In this document: positions 35,064-44,854 of the stretch, piece after piece | How the letters are laid out: each line of letters starts with the position of its first letter | How positions within the stretch are numbered: position 1 is the stretch's first letter | Assembly (NCBI RefSeq): GCF_900114645.1 | Contig: NZ_FOTR01000001.1 | Coordinates: forward strand, 682,001-746,000 | DNA length: 64,000 nucleotides | Direction: 5' to 3' | Source of the DNA: Gracilibacillus orientalis | Lineage (GTDB): Bacteria > Bacillota > Bacilli > Bacillales > Amphibacillaceae | Made by a program: the position numbers and the translations under genes | The notes under the pieces: model-generated | The model's input: the letters and a program-made list of their open reading frames with translations, nothing else | Database searches by the model: none | What the model was told of the DNA's origin: nothing

Positions 35064-38000
35064 TTAATCTACTTCTGAAGATAATGTCCACTGCTGATGT
35101 AATTTCGATGGGTCATATTCCTGTAACGTTAATTCACCTTCTTCTGTTACTTCCATTGCTTGACTATTAAAAACAGATATTATCGATACAGTTGCATTCT
35201 CGTTTTCTTTTATTATCCAACGTTGATTCTCGTAACCGAGGTAATCATATAGCTGAGTTTTATTCTCGCCCGTATCTAAATCGATAGTTTTTCCATCTTC
35301 ATTCCTTATTGAATAGGAGTCGTGTTCATCTCCAGTAGGATTTAAGGTCCAATTTGTCAGCTCATCTTCTTTTCCTACTGTAACCAATTCACCATTATTA
35401 GAAGTAGCTGCATAGATGGATTGCCCAGTATGAGAATTGATAAAGGAAGTTTCCATTAAGTCAGCTTCCGTTACATTACTAATTTTCACATTTTGATAAG
35501 TAGCTCGCCCTCCGAATACGTTTAACCCAAAGTGTCCTTCTGCAAAGGTACCATCTTTAATATTTATAATGTTCTCACCACCTACATTAATTCGAATCTG
35601 TGGACCATTTGCTTCAATTTTTACTTTATATATTTTTCCAGGCTGAATAAATGCTGGGACTTTCTTGATTATCATACGTTCTTCAAAACGTCCATCCAAT
35701 TTATAAAAAAGACGAAAAGCTTGCATATTAGGATCTAAGTTAAAGTAATATCCACTCCTCCCATCTTTGCTTGCACGGAATAGTATGGATCCAGCTCCTC
35801 CAGCTTCATCAAGCATCATGTCTGCTTCGTATATAAAATTTCCTCCATTTTCTTTTGCCATGTAATTAACATCACTGTTATGCGAACCTCGTATCCCATC
35901 TTCCGTAGTAATCCAAGTGGCACCAGATATATCTGAAGTCCAACCTGTAAGATTTGTATGAAACTCACCATCGTATACGCTTACATGAATCTCTTCAGAC
36001 ACTTTCTTATCTGGGGTTGATGCTGTAATAGTTGCTTCTCCATCACCTAGTGCTTTGATTACTGCATTACGATTATTAACAGATTCTATCTTTACGATAT
36101 CAGCATTTGATGCCTCCCATTTTATTGGCTGCATTTCATTCTCTTTACTGCCATCAATCGTTGCATACACTGAGTGGGTATCTCCAATATTCATCTCTAT
36201 CTCTTTCGTATTTGTCACGATACTTGCTTTCTCATTTATATCTCGATTCCAGATATCATTAAGTGTATGGACTTTAAGCGACACTATATTAACAGCGCCG
36301 TCTTCCGTGTAAAAGCTAACTCCTCTACTCGTTGCTTTAGGAAAGATGACATCAGAAAATACTGATTTTCCATCGTTCGCAAACACTTCAACAGACGCAT
36401 TATCCACAAAAATATTCAGTTTAATGCGTCTATTTTCTAGTAGTAGCGGAGCTTCATGTAAAGTTGTAAATTGTTTAGAGAAATCTGTATAACCTGAATT
36501 GGAACGATCAATAAACATTAAATTATCTGTTATGTTGTAACCGACCAAAGTTTTTTCTTCTGTTCCCTCTCGAAGTTGGAAACCAAACTCGGTTACGTCA
36601 CTATTAGATGGTATTTCAATCTCCGCTTCGATTTCATAGGATCCTTCGTTTACTTTTTTTAATAAGTTCAAGGCATCTTCAGGTTTTATATATTTATTCT
36701 CTGTTTCAAAAACTGTTTTGCGAATCATTTGTAATTCTTCAATCGGCGCTTGAGCAAGTCTAATTCCTTCATCTGTTTGTATTAACCGTAATTCTCTTGG
36801 AATAGTAAGTTGACCCTGCCATCCTTCTGTTGGAAAATCAAATGGATAGTCCCAATTTGTCATCCACGCCATCGTTACACGGCGATTATCCGGCATATTG
36901 GCAAACGACATGGAAGCATAGAATTCTTTACCATAATCTGTCTTCAATTCCTCTCCAACTGAGTTGTCATTGATGAATTTCCCATCTGGTGTCAACTCTC
37001 CAATAAAATATTCTGCATCAGAACCTTCAGTATTCGGATTTGCCCCGGTACTGATCATAAGCACCCATTTCTTCTCGTTTGTATCTTCGACTTGCAGTTC
37101 AAAAAGATCCGGACATTCCCATACTCCTCCACGAATATAATCACCATAGCCAAAGTTATCTGTATGTTCCCACTGAATAAGATCTTTAGAAGTAAAGAAT
37201 CGAATATGGTCTCCGCCCGATACAACCATTATCCAACGATCATTCGCTTCATCACGTACTACTTTCGGATCGCGAAAATCCCAGCCTCCTGGATCTTCCT
37301 CGTTTTTCCCCGGATTTTCAATTACAATCGGGTGTTCTGTTGAATATTCCCATGTACGGCCTTTATCCTTACTATAAGCAAGACCAATTCGCTGATTTCC
37401 ATTGTGAGCATCAGGGTTAAAAGAAGTATAGTACGCTATCAATCCTTTGCCACCAGAATCAGTAAAAAGCCCCGAATCATTATGCAAGTCTGCTACTGCA
37501 GATCCTGACCATACATGCCCATAATCATTCCACGGCAAAGCTATAGGTAGATGTTTCCAATGAATTAAATCTTCACTAACTGCATGCGCCCATTTACCAC
37601 CATCTTGATGGAAGAGATGGTACTCACCTTCGAAATATACAAGTCCATTCGGGTCACTGGCGGATCCTCGAGCTGGCGTATAATGATAATCCGGTCTATA
37701 ATTTTCTTTGTAATAACTATTTGTTGGAACTACATAGACATCTTGAAAATAAGCTTCCCCTTTTAAAACCGTCAATCCTGTTAAACCATCCGAGTAACTG
37801 CTATCTGTAACTTGTACTGCGGGATCTGCATAACCATCTAGATATAATGTTATTTGCTCTTTATTCACTATTATTTCCAAATGGTGCTTAGTACCATTTG
37901 GTGATTTAAAGCTTCGTGTAGATTTTCCAATCACTGTTCCATCTGTTTTTTGTAACCGAACTTCCATTTCCTCTCCATGCTTCATAAGTATAGCTTGATA

Positions 38001-38849
38001 ACCGTCAGTCCCATCTTCATTCATACGGAATGTAAGACCTGCCTCCGCTTGTTCGTCATCAAGAGAGACATTACCTTCTAACACAAAGTCACTTGCTTGT
38101 GTTTCATATGCTTTCTTAGCTATTTCGTTCTCATCTGCTAGTCCTTTTAAACCTTTAATATTTGGTTCCCAATTCCCTTCCTCAACTAAAGTTGAACCTA
38201 AATTTGTAGTAACTTCACTCACTTTTACATTCTGAAATAATGCAGAGCCATTCCATACATTTAGTCCTAGATATCCGTTATGATAGAGCGATACATTAGA
38301 ATCTATGACTGGAGTATATTGATCTTCCCAATATACTTTAATATTATCTGCTACTACTTTTATTTTTAAATGATAGATTTCTCCTTCTTGAATATTTACG
38401 TGAGTTTCTTCTTTTAATCTACCTTCATCACGAGCATCACGAAGTCGAATAATTCCTGAATCTGGAGCTATTTGAACCATATAAGAATCCCTACCATCTT
38501 CACCAGATCGAAAAATCAAGGTAGCGTCTGCTGATTGGTCCAAAATTTTTATATCTGCTTCATAAATAAAGTCTTCTGATTGAACACTTGAAATCGCCAT
38601 TACATTCTCATTTGGTTCGGATGTAAGCTTTAATCCTTGTTCTGTGTCTTCAAGTGTGCCTGCTCCATGCACTATCCAATTAGCTAAATTTGTGTTTGCG
38701 TTAATCACAGAAACCTCCTTATCTTCATTTGTATTTACTACTTGCTCTGTTGCCAATGCTTCCATATAGATCAATTTAGTGATTATTAGTCCTGTTACAA
38801 TTAAGAAAAGCAAACGAAAAACAACCTTTTCATTTAATGTATGATTCAT
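35064..38849 (-). CDS. Secreted multidomain levanase/fructanase (GH32 with extra carbohydrate-binding domains)
   Basis: 1261 residues from ATG 38849, which has GGAAAGGAG upstream. A signal peptide is predicted (hydrophobic ~12-28, cleavage near ALA-TEQ). Order: two LamG/DUF1080-like sandwich modules (~40-215, ~220-375), the GH32 catalytic propeller and its sandwich (~385-865), a Big_2 immunoglobulin-like domain (~870-960), a third LamG/DUF1080-like module (~965-1125), and a ricin-B-like lectin end (~1130-1261, with NSHTGQSIYA, YENQRWIIKE and HQQWTL). Catalytic blocks: GSASDPNGLVYF (nucleophile Asp, the usual preceding Asn is Ser), WDFRDPKVV and VWECPDLFEL. No LPXTG anchor. It would degrade levan or inulin outside the cell. 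Its promoter region carries two perfect operators. Confidence 0.93.
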   Translation of the reverse strand: MNHTLNEKVVFRLLFLIVTGLIITKLIYMEALATEQVVNTNEDKEVSVINANTNLANWIVHGAGTLEDTEQGLKLTSEPNENVMAISSVQSEDFIYEADIKILDQSADATLIFRSGEDGRDSYMVQIAPDSGIIRLRDARDEGRLKEETHVNIQEGEIYHLKIKVVADNIKVYWEDQYTPVIDSNVSLYHNGYLGLNVWNGSALFQNVKVSEVTTNLGSTLVEEGNWEPNIKGLKGLADENEIAKKAYETQASDFVLEGNVSLDDEQAEAGLTFRMNEDGTDGYQAILMKHGEEMEVRLQKTDGTVIGKSTRSFKSPNGTKHHLEIIVNKEQITLYLDGYADPAVQVTDSSYSDGLTGLTVLKGEAYFQDVYVVPTNSYYKENYRPDYHYTPARGSASDPNGLVYFEGEYHLFHQDGGKWAHAVSEDLIHWKHLPIALPWNDYGHVWSGSAVADLHNDSGLFTDSGGKGLIAYYTSFNPDAHNGNQRIGLAYSKDKGRTWEYSTEHPIVIENPGKNEEDPGGWDFRDPKVVRDEANDRWIMVVSGGDHIRFFTSKDLIQWEHTDNFGYGDYIRGGVWECPDLFELQVEDTNEKKWVLMISTGANPNTEGSDAEYFIGELTPDGKFINDNSVGEELKTDYGKEFYASMSFANMPDNRRVTMAWMTNWDYPFDFPTEGWQGQLTIPRELRLIQTDEGIRLAQAPIEELQMIRKTVFETENKYIKPEDALNLLKKVNEGSYEIEAEIEIPSNSDVTEFGFQLREGTEEKTLVGYNITDNLMFIDRSNSGYTDFSKQFTTLHEAPLLLENRRIKLNIFVDNASVEVFANDGKSVFSDVIFPKATSRGVSFYTEDGAVNIVSLKVHTLNDIWNRDINEKASIVTNTKEIEMNIGDTHSVYATIDGSKENEMQPIKWEASNADIVKIESVNNRNAVIKALGDGEATITASTPDKKVSEEIHVSVYDGEFHTNLTGWTSDISGATWITTEDGIRGSHNSDVNYMAKENGGNFIYEADMMLDEAGGAGSILFRASKDGRSGYYFNLDPNMQAFRLFYKLDGRFEERMIIKKVPAFIQPGKIYKVKIEANGPQIRINVGGENIINIKDGTFAEGHFGLNVFGGRATYQNVKISNVTEADLMETSFINSHTGQSIYAATSNNGELVTVGKEDELTNWTLNPTGDEHDSYSIRNEDGKTIDLDTGENKTQLYDYLGYENQRWIIKENENATVSIISVFNSQAMEVTEEGELTLQEYDPSKLHQQWTLSSEVD

Positions 38850-38971
38850 CAACAAAACTCCTTTCCAAAAGAAAGATTTATTCGGATTATTGGTCAGCCA
38901 TGTTTTTCTTAAATATTCACCTCCTTGACATTTTGATTTAACAATAACTTTCGCAATAAGTTTTTTTATAA

Positions 38972-39064
38972 TGTCAACCGGTTGACATTATGCTTAAATC
39001 AGGGTCTTACTTTATTATAAAACCAATAATAAAGTAAGCGTTTTCAATTGTCAACCGGTTGACA
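38972..39064 (-). promoter_or_regulatory. Levanase promoter with two LacI-type operators and a cre site
   Basis: Two identical 16-bp palindromes TGTCAACCGGTTGACA lie at 38972-38987 and 39049-39064, 77 bp centre to centre (about seven helical turns). The upstream one contains the -35 of a minus-strand promoter: TTGACA (39054-39049), a 17-bp spacer, TATTAT (39031-39026). Between -35 and -10 lies a cre-like TGAAAACGCTTACT (39046-39033). A 13-bp perfect inverted repeat (39006-39018/39026-39038) occupies the middle. The second operator falls ~35-50 bp after the expected transcription start. The adjacent LacI protein is the obvious ligand; looping and roadblock repression are inferences. Confidence 0.85.
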
Positions 39065-39101
39065 CATAGAAAATAAGCCATTAGTTGAACTATAAAGGCC
39101 C

Positions 39102-40073
39102 TTATGTCGTTTTATTTATGATGATCTGAGGTGATAGAAAAGTTTCCCTGTGAAGCTCTTTATCTGGATGCTTAATAAGCTCCATCATTTGCGATACAGC
39201 TGTTGAAGCAATATCTTCTATTGGCTGCTTAATCGTAGTCAACTGTGGTAATAACCTGTTTACAGTGGAAGTACCATCATAACCAACAATTTTCAGCTGC
39301 TTAGGTACTTCAATATTCATTTCCTCAGCAATTTGCAAACAGCTTGCTGCCATCAAGTCATCACTAGCAAAGATACCATCTGTTTCAGGATATTCGTTAA
39401 ATATTTTTTTGATTGTTTGGATGATTTCTTCTTCATCGAAGGGACTTTTTACTACATATGTTATAGGTTTTTTGATTAAATCTTCGTATGCTTTTCTTCT
39501 TAACTGAGTTGGTGTCTCCAGTTCAGCAGGTCCATTAATATGAATAATAGATTTACACCCACGTTCAATCAAATGTTGAACTGCCATTTTACCTCCTTCA
39601 TAATTATCTGATCCCACGACTGGTATCGTCTCAGCAAGGTAATGATCAATGGCTACTATCGGGAGATTTGACTTCTTATACGTCTCAACATCTCGATTGT
39701 ATGAACAAACAATAATACCATCTACTTGGTTTCTTATCAGCATAACGGAATACGCTTCTTCTTTTTCCGGTTGGCCAAGACTGTTACATAAAATCACTCT
39801 ATAACCCACATCGGAACAAATTCCTTCTATAGCTAAAGATAACTCACCATAGAAAGGATTCGAAATATCCGGAATGATCAAACCTACTAAATAGGTTCTT
39901 TTTTTATATAATGATCTAGCTACATCATTTGGATAGTAACTTAATTCCTTCATAGCGCTTTCAACTTTTTGTTTTGTTTTCTCACTAATATACCCGCGAT
40001 TATTTATAACACGTGAGACAGTTGTGGGTGATACACCTGCAACTTCAGCAACATCATTTAGCTTAATGGTCAT
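39102..40073 (-). CDS. LacI-family transcriptional regulator (fructan/sucrose, ScrR-like)
   Basis: 323 residues. The N-terminal LacI helix-turn-helix and hinge are typical: LNDVAEVAGVSPTTVSRVINNRGYISEKTKQKV...YYPNDVARSLYKKRT. The sugar-binding core follows (GLIIPDISNPFYGELS, DGIFASDDLMA, KIVGYDGT). It lies directly upstream of the levanase gene, in the same direction, with two perfect palindromic operators in between. It presumably represses the levanase and possibly itself, with a fructoside as inducer. Confidence 0.93.
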   Translation of the reverse strand: MTIKLNDVAEVAGVSPTTVSRVINNRGYISEKTKQKVESAMKELSYYPNDVARSLYKKRTYLVGLIIPDISNPFYGELSLAIEGICSDVGYRVILCNSLGQPEKEEAYSVMLIRNQVDGIIVCSYNRDVETYKKSNLPIVAIDHYLAETIPVVGSDNYEGGKMAVQHLIERGCKSIIHINGPAELETPTQLRRKAYEDLIKKPITYVVKSPFDEEEIIQTIKKIFNEYPETDGIFASDDLMAASCLQIAEEMNIEVPKQLKIVGYDGTSTVNRLLPQLTTIKQPIEDIASTAVSQMMELIKHPDKELHRETFLSPQIIINKTT

Positions 40074-40308
40074 GTGTGTTTCTCCTTGAAAATAAATATT
40101 AAAGAATTATACTAGTCCAAATCATTCTTTTTTATGATCATACAATGATTATTTGAGAGTGTAAAATATTTTGAGTAAGTTTTTTATTAACTGTTATTCT
40201 TTATCCACTAAAATACGTTTCTAATTAAAAATATTTAAAATAGTTTTGGTAACTTTTGTATCCAAAAATTCAATATTTTTCACCTTAATAGTAATTTAAA
40301 CAGAGGCA

Positions 40309-40427
40309 ACCTCAAACGGAAAATGGTGACCATGCTACATCTAAGGGGATTTTTGTTTATCGTTCAAATGGTCCAAATGGAATTCAAGTTGGGGATGTTG
40401 CTCGCCAAACAGCAGAAGTTAGTGACA
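40309..40427 (+). pseudogene. Remnant of an extracellular nuclease-like protein
   Basis: A plus-strand frame of ~39 codons reads PQTENGDHATSKGIFVYRS... followed by NGIQVGDVARQTAEVSD. This resembles the (D)GDxATSxGIFVY...VGDxVxVTGxVxE segment of secreted endonucleases (OB-fold region before the exonuclease/phosphatase domain). No start, no flanking frame. The stretch 40074-40308 shows no other supported feature beyond the LacI gene's own upstream region. Confidence 0.45.
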
Positions 40428-40435
40428 AACTGTTC

Positions 40436-41031
40436 TTGTGCATCATTTTCTGCGGCTAGTAACATCACCCATTAACTTGAACTTTCATGCCAGAATACTT
40501 TTGGACCTCTAAATACTGGGAGATTTTCAGTATTATGAATGACAGGATTACCTAAATATATATACCAAGTTCTTCCTTTATCCGTACTATATGCCAAACT
40601 CTGGCTTTGTCCCCAAAAACTCCGCAAATGATACTCTCCTTCGTGATTGAAGGAGCAATCCCATCTCTACTCATGATTTGCCAGCCTGTTAAATCTCCAC
40701 TTTCAAAATTGGCATCGGTGATATCTTATTTTTCTCAGGGGGGATGCACAGGAGCATTTACAACATCACTGTTAATATGTCCATGAGATGGTGTAACTGT
40801 TGCTGTGAGCCATAAAGGATTGTTTATCCCAATATTCTGATTTCGAGCTGATATCTGTGTCAGTAAAAGCTGTTCCATCGACGATTTCCTAAGCTGACAA
40901 GTCTCCTGTTTCAAATCCTGGGTTTGTAATGGTATTGGCAGCTTTTACATCCGGTATATCTCCTGAGATCATCCAATGACTCCCATAAAGCAAGATTATC
41001 AAAAAACATATACTAATCTGTTTGGCCATTT
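40436..41031 (-). pseudogene. Decayed secreted GH32 levanase
   Basis: The minus strand starts MAKQISICFLIILLYGSHW, a signal-peptide-like sequence. It continues with NTITNPGFETGDLSA, a stop, then EIVDGTAFTDTDIS: the sandwich module found at the front of SacC-type levanases. After several stops and frame changes it reads GQSQSLAYSTDKGRTWYIY, NPVIHNTENLPVFRGPKVFW (the FRDP block with Asp replaced by Gly) and WVMLLAAEND, which are GH32 pieces. About 600 bp remain of a gene that would have been well over 1.5 kb, so large parts are deleted. Confidence 0.8.
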
Positions 41032-41088
41032 TTTCTTTTCATAAAACGCTTTTATTTTGATTAACCCGTATTACCCAAACCTATTCAT

Positions 41089-41118
41089 AAAGAGGAAGCT
41101 ACCTTCTACTCCCTCTTT
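41089..41118 (-). terminator. Weak hairpin after the GH32 gene
   Basis: AAAGAGG and CCTCTTT arms lie about 10 bp past the stop of the GH32 gene at 41129. No good T-run. Confidence 0.4.
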
Positions 41119-41128
41119 AATTTTATGG

Positions 41129-42628
41129 CTATCTAAGTTCCCACTTAATCAATTTATCAATATGTGTATGGCCTTCTGAATGAAGCAACACTTGCTCTCC
41201 TAATTCTTTTGAAAAGAATAACGAAGTAAATACGTGTTCTCCATCATTCACAAAAATTTCAATCGAAGAAACATCTAAAAAAATGTTTAGCTTAACTTTT
41301 TGGCTTAAATCTATAGAATGGCTTCTCGTAAAATCATTATGAATCGCCGTATTTTTAATAGGGAATTGAGCATTTCGACGATCTAGGACTATTTCATTTC
41401 TAGATTTATCAAAGCTTAACAATAATTTTTCTCGGTCCCCTTTAAAAAATTCCATATTAAAATAATCACTATCATTCATACAAAATTTAATCTCCATTTT
41501 CTTACAATTCCCGCGTAATTTATCGTTCTCAAAGTAATCCTTTATACTAAAATGACTCCACTCTATCCTTTCCTCTCTATACTTGTCTATCGTATGATAA
41601 GGTTTTTGAATAAGCTTTCCATCTTTTAGCAATAGTTCTCGGGGCAGTGTCATGGAACCATTCCAACTATGTCCTAGTTCATGTAAAGGATATTCCATGT
41701 CCCACATATTCATCCAAGCAATCATCACCCGTTTTCCTTCTTCTGACAAGGTAGTTTGCGGAGCGTAAAAGTCGAAACCTTTATCCAGTTCCTGTTCGTT
41801 TTCCACTATGAATTCACCTGTCTCATAATCGAACTCACCGATTAAAGCCATCGTAGAATGAATATTTTCATAGCGATAGCCGATACGCGGAATTTCTTGA
41901 GGTGAAAAAATCAATACATGTTTTCCATCTAATTCAAATAAATCCGGGCATTCCCATGCTGTTCCATACTCTGGACCTAGTGAGAGTTGATTTAAATATT
42001 CCCATGTAACGCCATCATTGGAACAATAGAATAAAACATGTCCAACATTCTCATGACTCTTTGCACCAACTATCATATAAAATTGATCATGGTGCTCCCA
42101 AACTTTTGGATCTCGAAAATCTTCCAATCTTATGTTGGAAGGAACTTGTTGGGAGGAAATGACAGGATTATGTTCATATTTTTCGTATGTTATACCATCC
42201 GCTGACTTAGCTAAACATTGAACCTGTCTAATAGGAGAAACAATTTCTTCGCTTTCTATCACCCCCTCTTTCTTTTTCAAATTTTGATCATATAAAAAAT
42301 CCAGGAAAGAATCATTATGCCCGGTATAATAAAGCCAATGTTCATTCCCTACTTGAAGCCCTGATCCTGAGAAAACACCATTTTTGTCATAACTTTTATC
42401 AGGTCTTAAAGCGATTTTTTCATGATCCCACTTTATTAAATCATCACTAACGGCGTGAGCCCAATGCATTGGCCCCCATACAGTATCATATGGATAATAC
42501 TGATAAAATAGATGATAGCTATTGTTAAAAAATGAAAAGCCGTTAGGATCATTCATCCAGCCATATTCCGGCATTAGATGATAATGATGTCGATAAGTCT
42601 CGTTTGTATTTTTTGTATTTATTGTCAT
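41129..42628 (-). CDS. GH32 beta-fructosidase/sucrose-6-phosphate hydrolase, cytosolic
   Basis: 499 residues without a signal peptide. Canonical blocks: YGWMNDPNGFSFF (nucleophile), EDFRDPKVWEH and AWECPDLFEL. It belongs to the second importer operon (binding protein, two permeases, LamG-GH32, this gene). It begins 2 bp after the stop of the LamG-GH32 gene, so expression is tightly coupled. It is the likely enzyme finishing the hydrolysis of imported fructosides. Confidence 0.93.
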   Translation of the reverse strand: MTINTKNTNETYRHHYHLMPEYGWMNDPNGFSFFNNSYHLFYQYYPYDTVWGPMHWAHAVSDDLIKWDHEKIALRPDKSYDKNGVFSGSGLQVGNEHWLYYTGHNDSFLDFLYDQNLKKKEGVIESEEIVSPIRQVQCLAKSADGITYEKYEHNPVISSQQVPSNIRLEDFRDPKVWEHHDQFYMIVGAKSHENVGHVLFYCSNDGVTWEYLNQLSLGPEYGTAWECPDLFELDGKHVLIFSPQEIPRIGYRYENIHSTMALIGEFDYETGEFIVENEQELDKGFDFYAPQTTLSEEGKRVMIAWMNMWDMEYPLHELGHSWNGSMTLPRELLLKDGKLIQKPYHTIDKYREERIEWSHFSIKDYFENDKLRGNCKKMEIKFCMNDSDYFNMEFFKGDREKLLLSFDKSRNEIVLDRRNAQFPIKNTAIHNDFTRSHSIDLSQKVKLNIFLDVSSIEIFVNDGEHVFTSLFFSKELGEQVLLHSEGHTHIDKLIKWELR

Positions 42629-42630
42629 AT

Positions 42631-44841
42631 CTAATCACTCATTTCTTTCTGTTTCCAAATAGATTGAAGTCTGAAAATTTTGATTGATTTAATTCTAATA
42701 TCAGTGTTACCAACAATAGACAAGTAATCACTATTGGATGATACGGGGTAGGCTCTGCTGGATATCATTTTTTTCTGATTCAAATAACATTCCATCGCAG
42801 AATGATCAATAAAAATATGGGCTTTAAAACCTTCATCCAGTTTTAGTGATCCGCCTTGAATGTCACCCTCTTTATCCTTTCTGCTTTCCGTTCTATCCAG
42901 CCAAACCCTATCGTTTGCTTTGTCAAAAAGCAGCTTTGTTTTTTCTTGATTAGCGGGATCCTTCTTTAACTCGAGTCCAACTAGATTCTCGGTTTCTTCA
43001 AATTCAATCATGATCTCTAGCATTTTATCCTGAATATTTTTCACTTTATGATTGACTTCTTCAATAGATTTATTGCTTTCATGGATTAACAGCTCTTCTC
43101 TTAATGAAGCTAAATTTTCTAAAGGTTGGATACGTAATGCCTGATTCTCCAAGAATAACTCAATTGGCAGGCCTGCATGATGAGCCCATCCTGCTTCATA
43201 TTCTTCTTGTTCCTCTCGATCTCCTTGAAGAATGGAGAAAACAATCGTTTTATTCGTAACAGGATCCACAAATCCACTTGGACCGCTAAATTTAAATCGA
43301 CCGTAATCCATTAATTCCGGCTCTATTGTATCCGGGATAAATTGGGCTTTTTGCTTATCGAATTCTCCTAAATAATAATAAGTATCCACTTCATATTTCG
43401 ATTCATCATCAAAGAAACTCATAAAAATAAAGGCATACTTCACTTGCCCCTGCTGATCACGTACTGGTAATAAAACTGGGAGCTCCCAATTGGTTCCGAG
43501 GTATGGATATAGGCTACTATCTACTGAAAATAATTCCCCTTTAAAATCCCAATGCTCACAATCAGTGGATGTATATATCCAAACTGTAGGTCCCTTATCT
43601 TTCACACCGCCTCCAATGATCAAATACCATTTTTCTTCTGTTTCATCTTTCCAAACAAATGGATCTCGAAATTGTGAAGGGATTCCTTGTTGGTCGGTTT
43701 GATAGATAGCTCCTTGTGGTTTCATTTTCCAATCGACTAAATGGGTATCTTCAACATTTTCAGGACGAGCAATCGCTACACCTTGATTGTATTTTTTGTT
43801 TAAATTAGCAAAGGTGTAGAAAAGATAAGGCTTGTTATTGGGCCCTATAGTTGCAGAGCCAGACCATACACCTGATGGCGACAATTCTCCCTTTTGCGGA
43901 AAGAGAGCCGTTTTTTCATTTTGCCAAAATACTAAATCATCACTCGTCCAATGCCCCCAATGTAAATGGGAAAAATAAGGACCAGATGCATTTTTTTGAT
44001 AGAATAAGTGATATTTCCCTTTATAGTAAAAAGGGGCATGCGGCTCATTCATCCAATGTTGCGGAGGAATGGCATGATATTGAGGACGATGCACATCATC
44101 TAATAGTTTTTGTTCATCGAGATCGATATCTTCTAATGGCACTGATCGCTTGTCACGTATTTTGTCATATTCTTTTTGAATGTCCTCATCTGTCAGTGCA
44201 TGATCATATACCTTTATAAAATCTATCAGTCCAGCAAACATGCCCCCTTTAAACACCTCACTAATCTCAAATAGGTGATTATTTAATCCGATGGATAACG
44301 CGATATCAGCTGGACGGAAATATTTTATGTTAGTACTTTCAAGCTCCTTCTTTCCATTGATATAAATCATAACGGAGAGTTCTTCTTGGTTATATGTCAC
44401 CGTTAGGAAAGATTTAGTAAACAATTCAAGTTGTCTATCGGTTCTAAATCGATAAATATTTCTTCCATCTCCTAATTCGAATTGCACTTCTCCGTGTCGA
44501 AAAATACTTAAAGCGAATCCTTGTTGACTCGACTGATTAATCTGATCGATTATGGTAGTAGGTACATCCCCGTGACATGCTTCAAAACACCGAGGTGCAA
44601 GAAAGGCAGATATAGAAAAAGACCCATTTACTTCTAAAGGTTGATCTTTGATATAAGTGGAATATCCATCAAAGTCCACTGCATATCCAGATACGGGTGA
44701 TTCCACCCAATTAGGAGAAGAACTTGCTTTATATTTTGCGTGATTGAATACATAATGAATGGGTAATATATTGCCGCTAATTGCTTCTTTTGTTTGATTA
44801 CCTTTTCCTTCACGAAAAGGTAGATCATATATTAAACTCAT
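42631..44841 (-). CDS. LamG-GH32 protein with Glu at the nucleophile position, cytosolic
   Basis: 736 residues, no signal peptide. Residues ~1-230 form a LamG/concanavalin-like domain (SGYAVDFDGYSTYI, FSISAFLAP, AGLIDFIKVYDHALTDEDIQ). Residues ~255-735 are GH32-like. The first catalytic block reads HWMNEPHAPFYY where GH32 enzymes have WMNDPNG: the nucleophile Asp is Glu and the NG is HA. The second block FRDPFVW is intact. The third reads NWELPVLLPV in place of WECPDLF, keeping the acid/base Glu. The consistent rest of the fold argues for a distinct subfamily, not decay. The activity may differ from simple hydrolysis or be lost. It is in an operon with importer genes and a canonical GH32. Confidence 0.88.
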   Translation of the reverse strand: MSLIYDLPFREGKGNQTKEAISGNILPIHYVFNHAKYKASSSPNWVESPVSGYAVDFDGYSTYIKDQPLEVNGSFSISAFLAPRCFEACHGDVPTTIIDQINQSSQQGFALSIFRHGEVQFELGDGRNIYRFRTDRQLELFTKSFLTVTYNQEELSVMIYINGKKELESTNIKYFRPADIALSIGLNNHLFEISEVFKGGMFAGLIDFIKVYDHALTDEDIQKEYDKIRDKRSVPLEDIDLDEQKLLDDVHRPQYHAIPPQHWMNEPHAPFYYKGKYHLFYQKNASGPYFSHLHWGHWTSDDLVFWQNEKTALFPQKGELSPSGVWSGSATIGPNNKPYLFYTFANLNKKYNQGVAIARPENVEDTHLVDWKMKPQGAIYQTDQQGIPSQFRDPFVWKDETEEKWYLIIGGGVKDKGPTVWIYTSTDCEHWDFKGELFSVDSSLYPYLGTNWELPVLLPVRDQQGQVKYAFIFMSFFDDESKYEVDTYYYLGEFDKQKAQFIPDTIEPELMDYGRFKFSGPSGFVDPVTNKTIVFSILQGDREEQEEYEAGWAHHAGLPIELFLENQALRIQPLENLASLREELLIHESNKSIEEVNHKVKNIQDKMLEIMIEFEETENLVGLELKKDPANQEKTKLLFDKANDRVWLDRTESRKDKEGDIQGGSLKLDEGFKAHIFIDHSAMECYLNQKKMISSRAYPVSSNSDYLSIVGNTDIRIKSIKIFRLQSIWKQKEMSD

Positions 44842-44854
44842 AACTCACCTCTCA

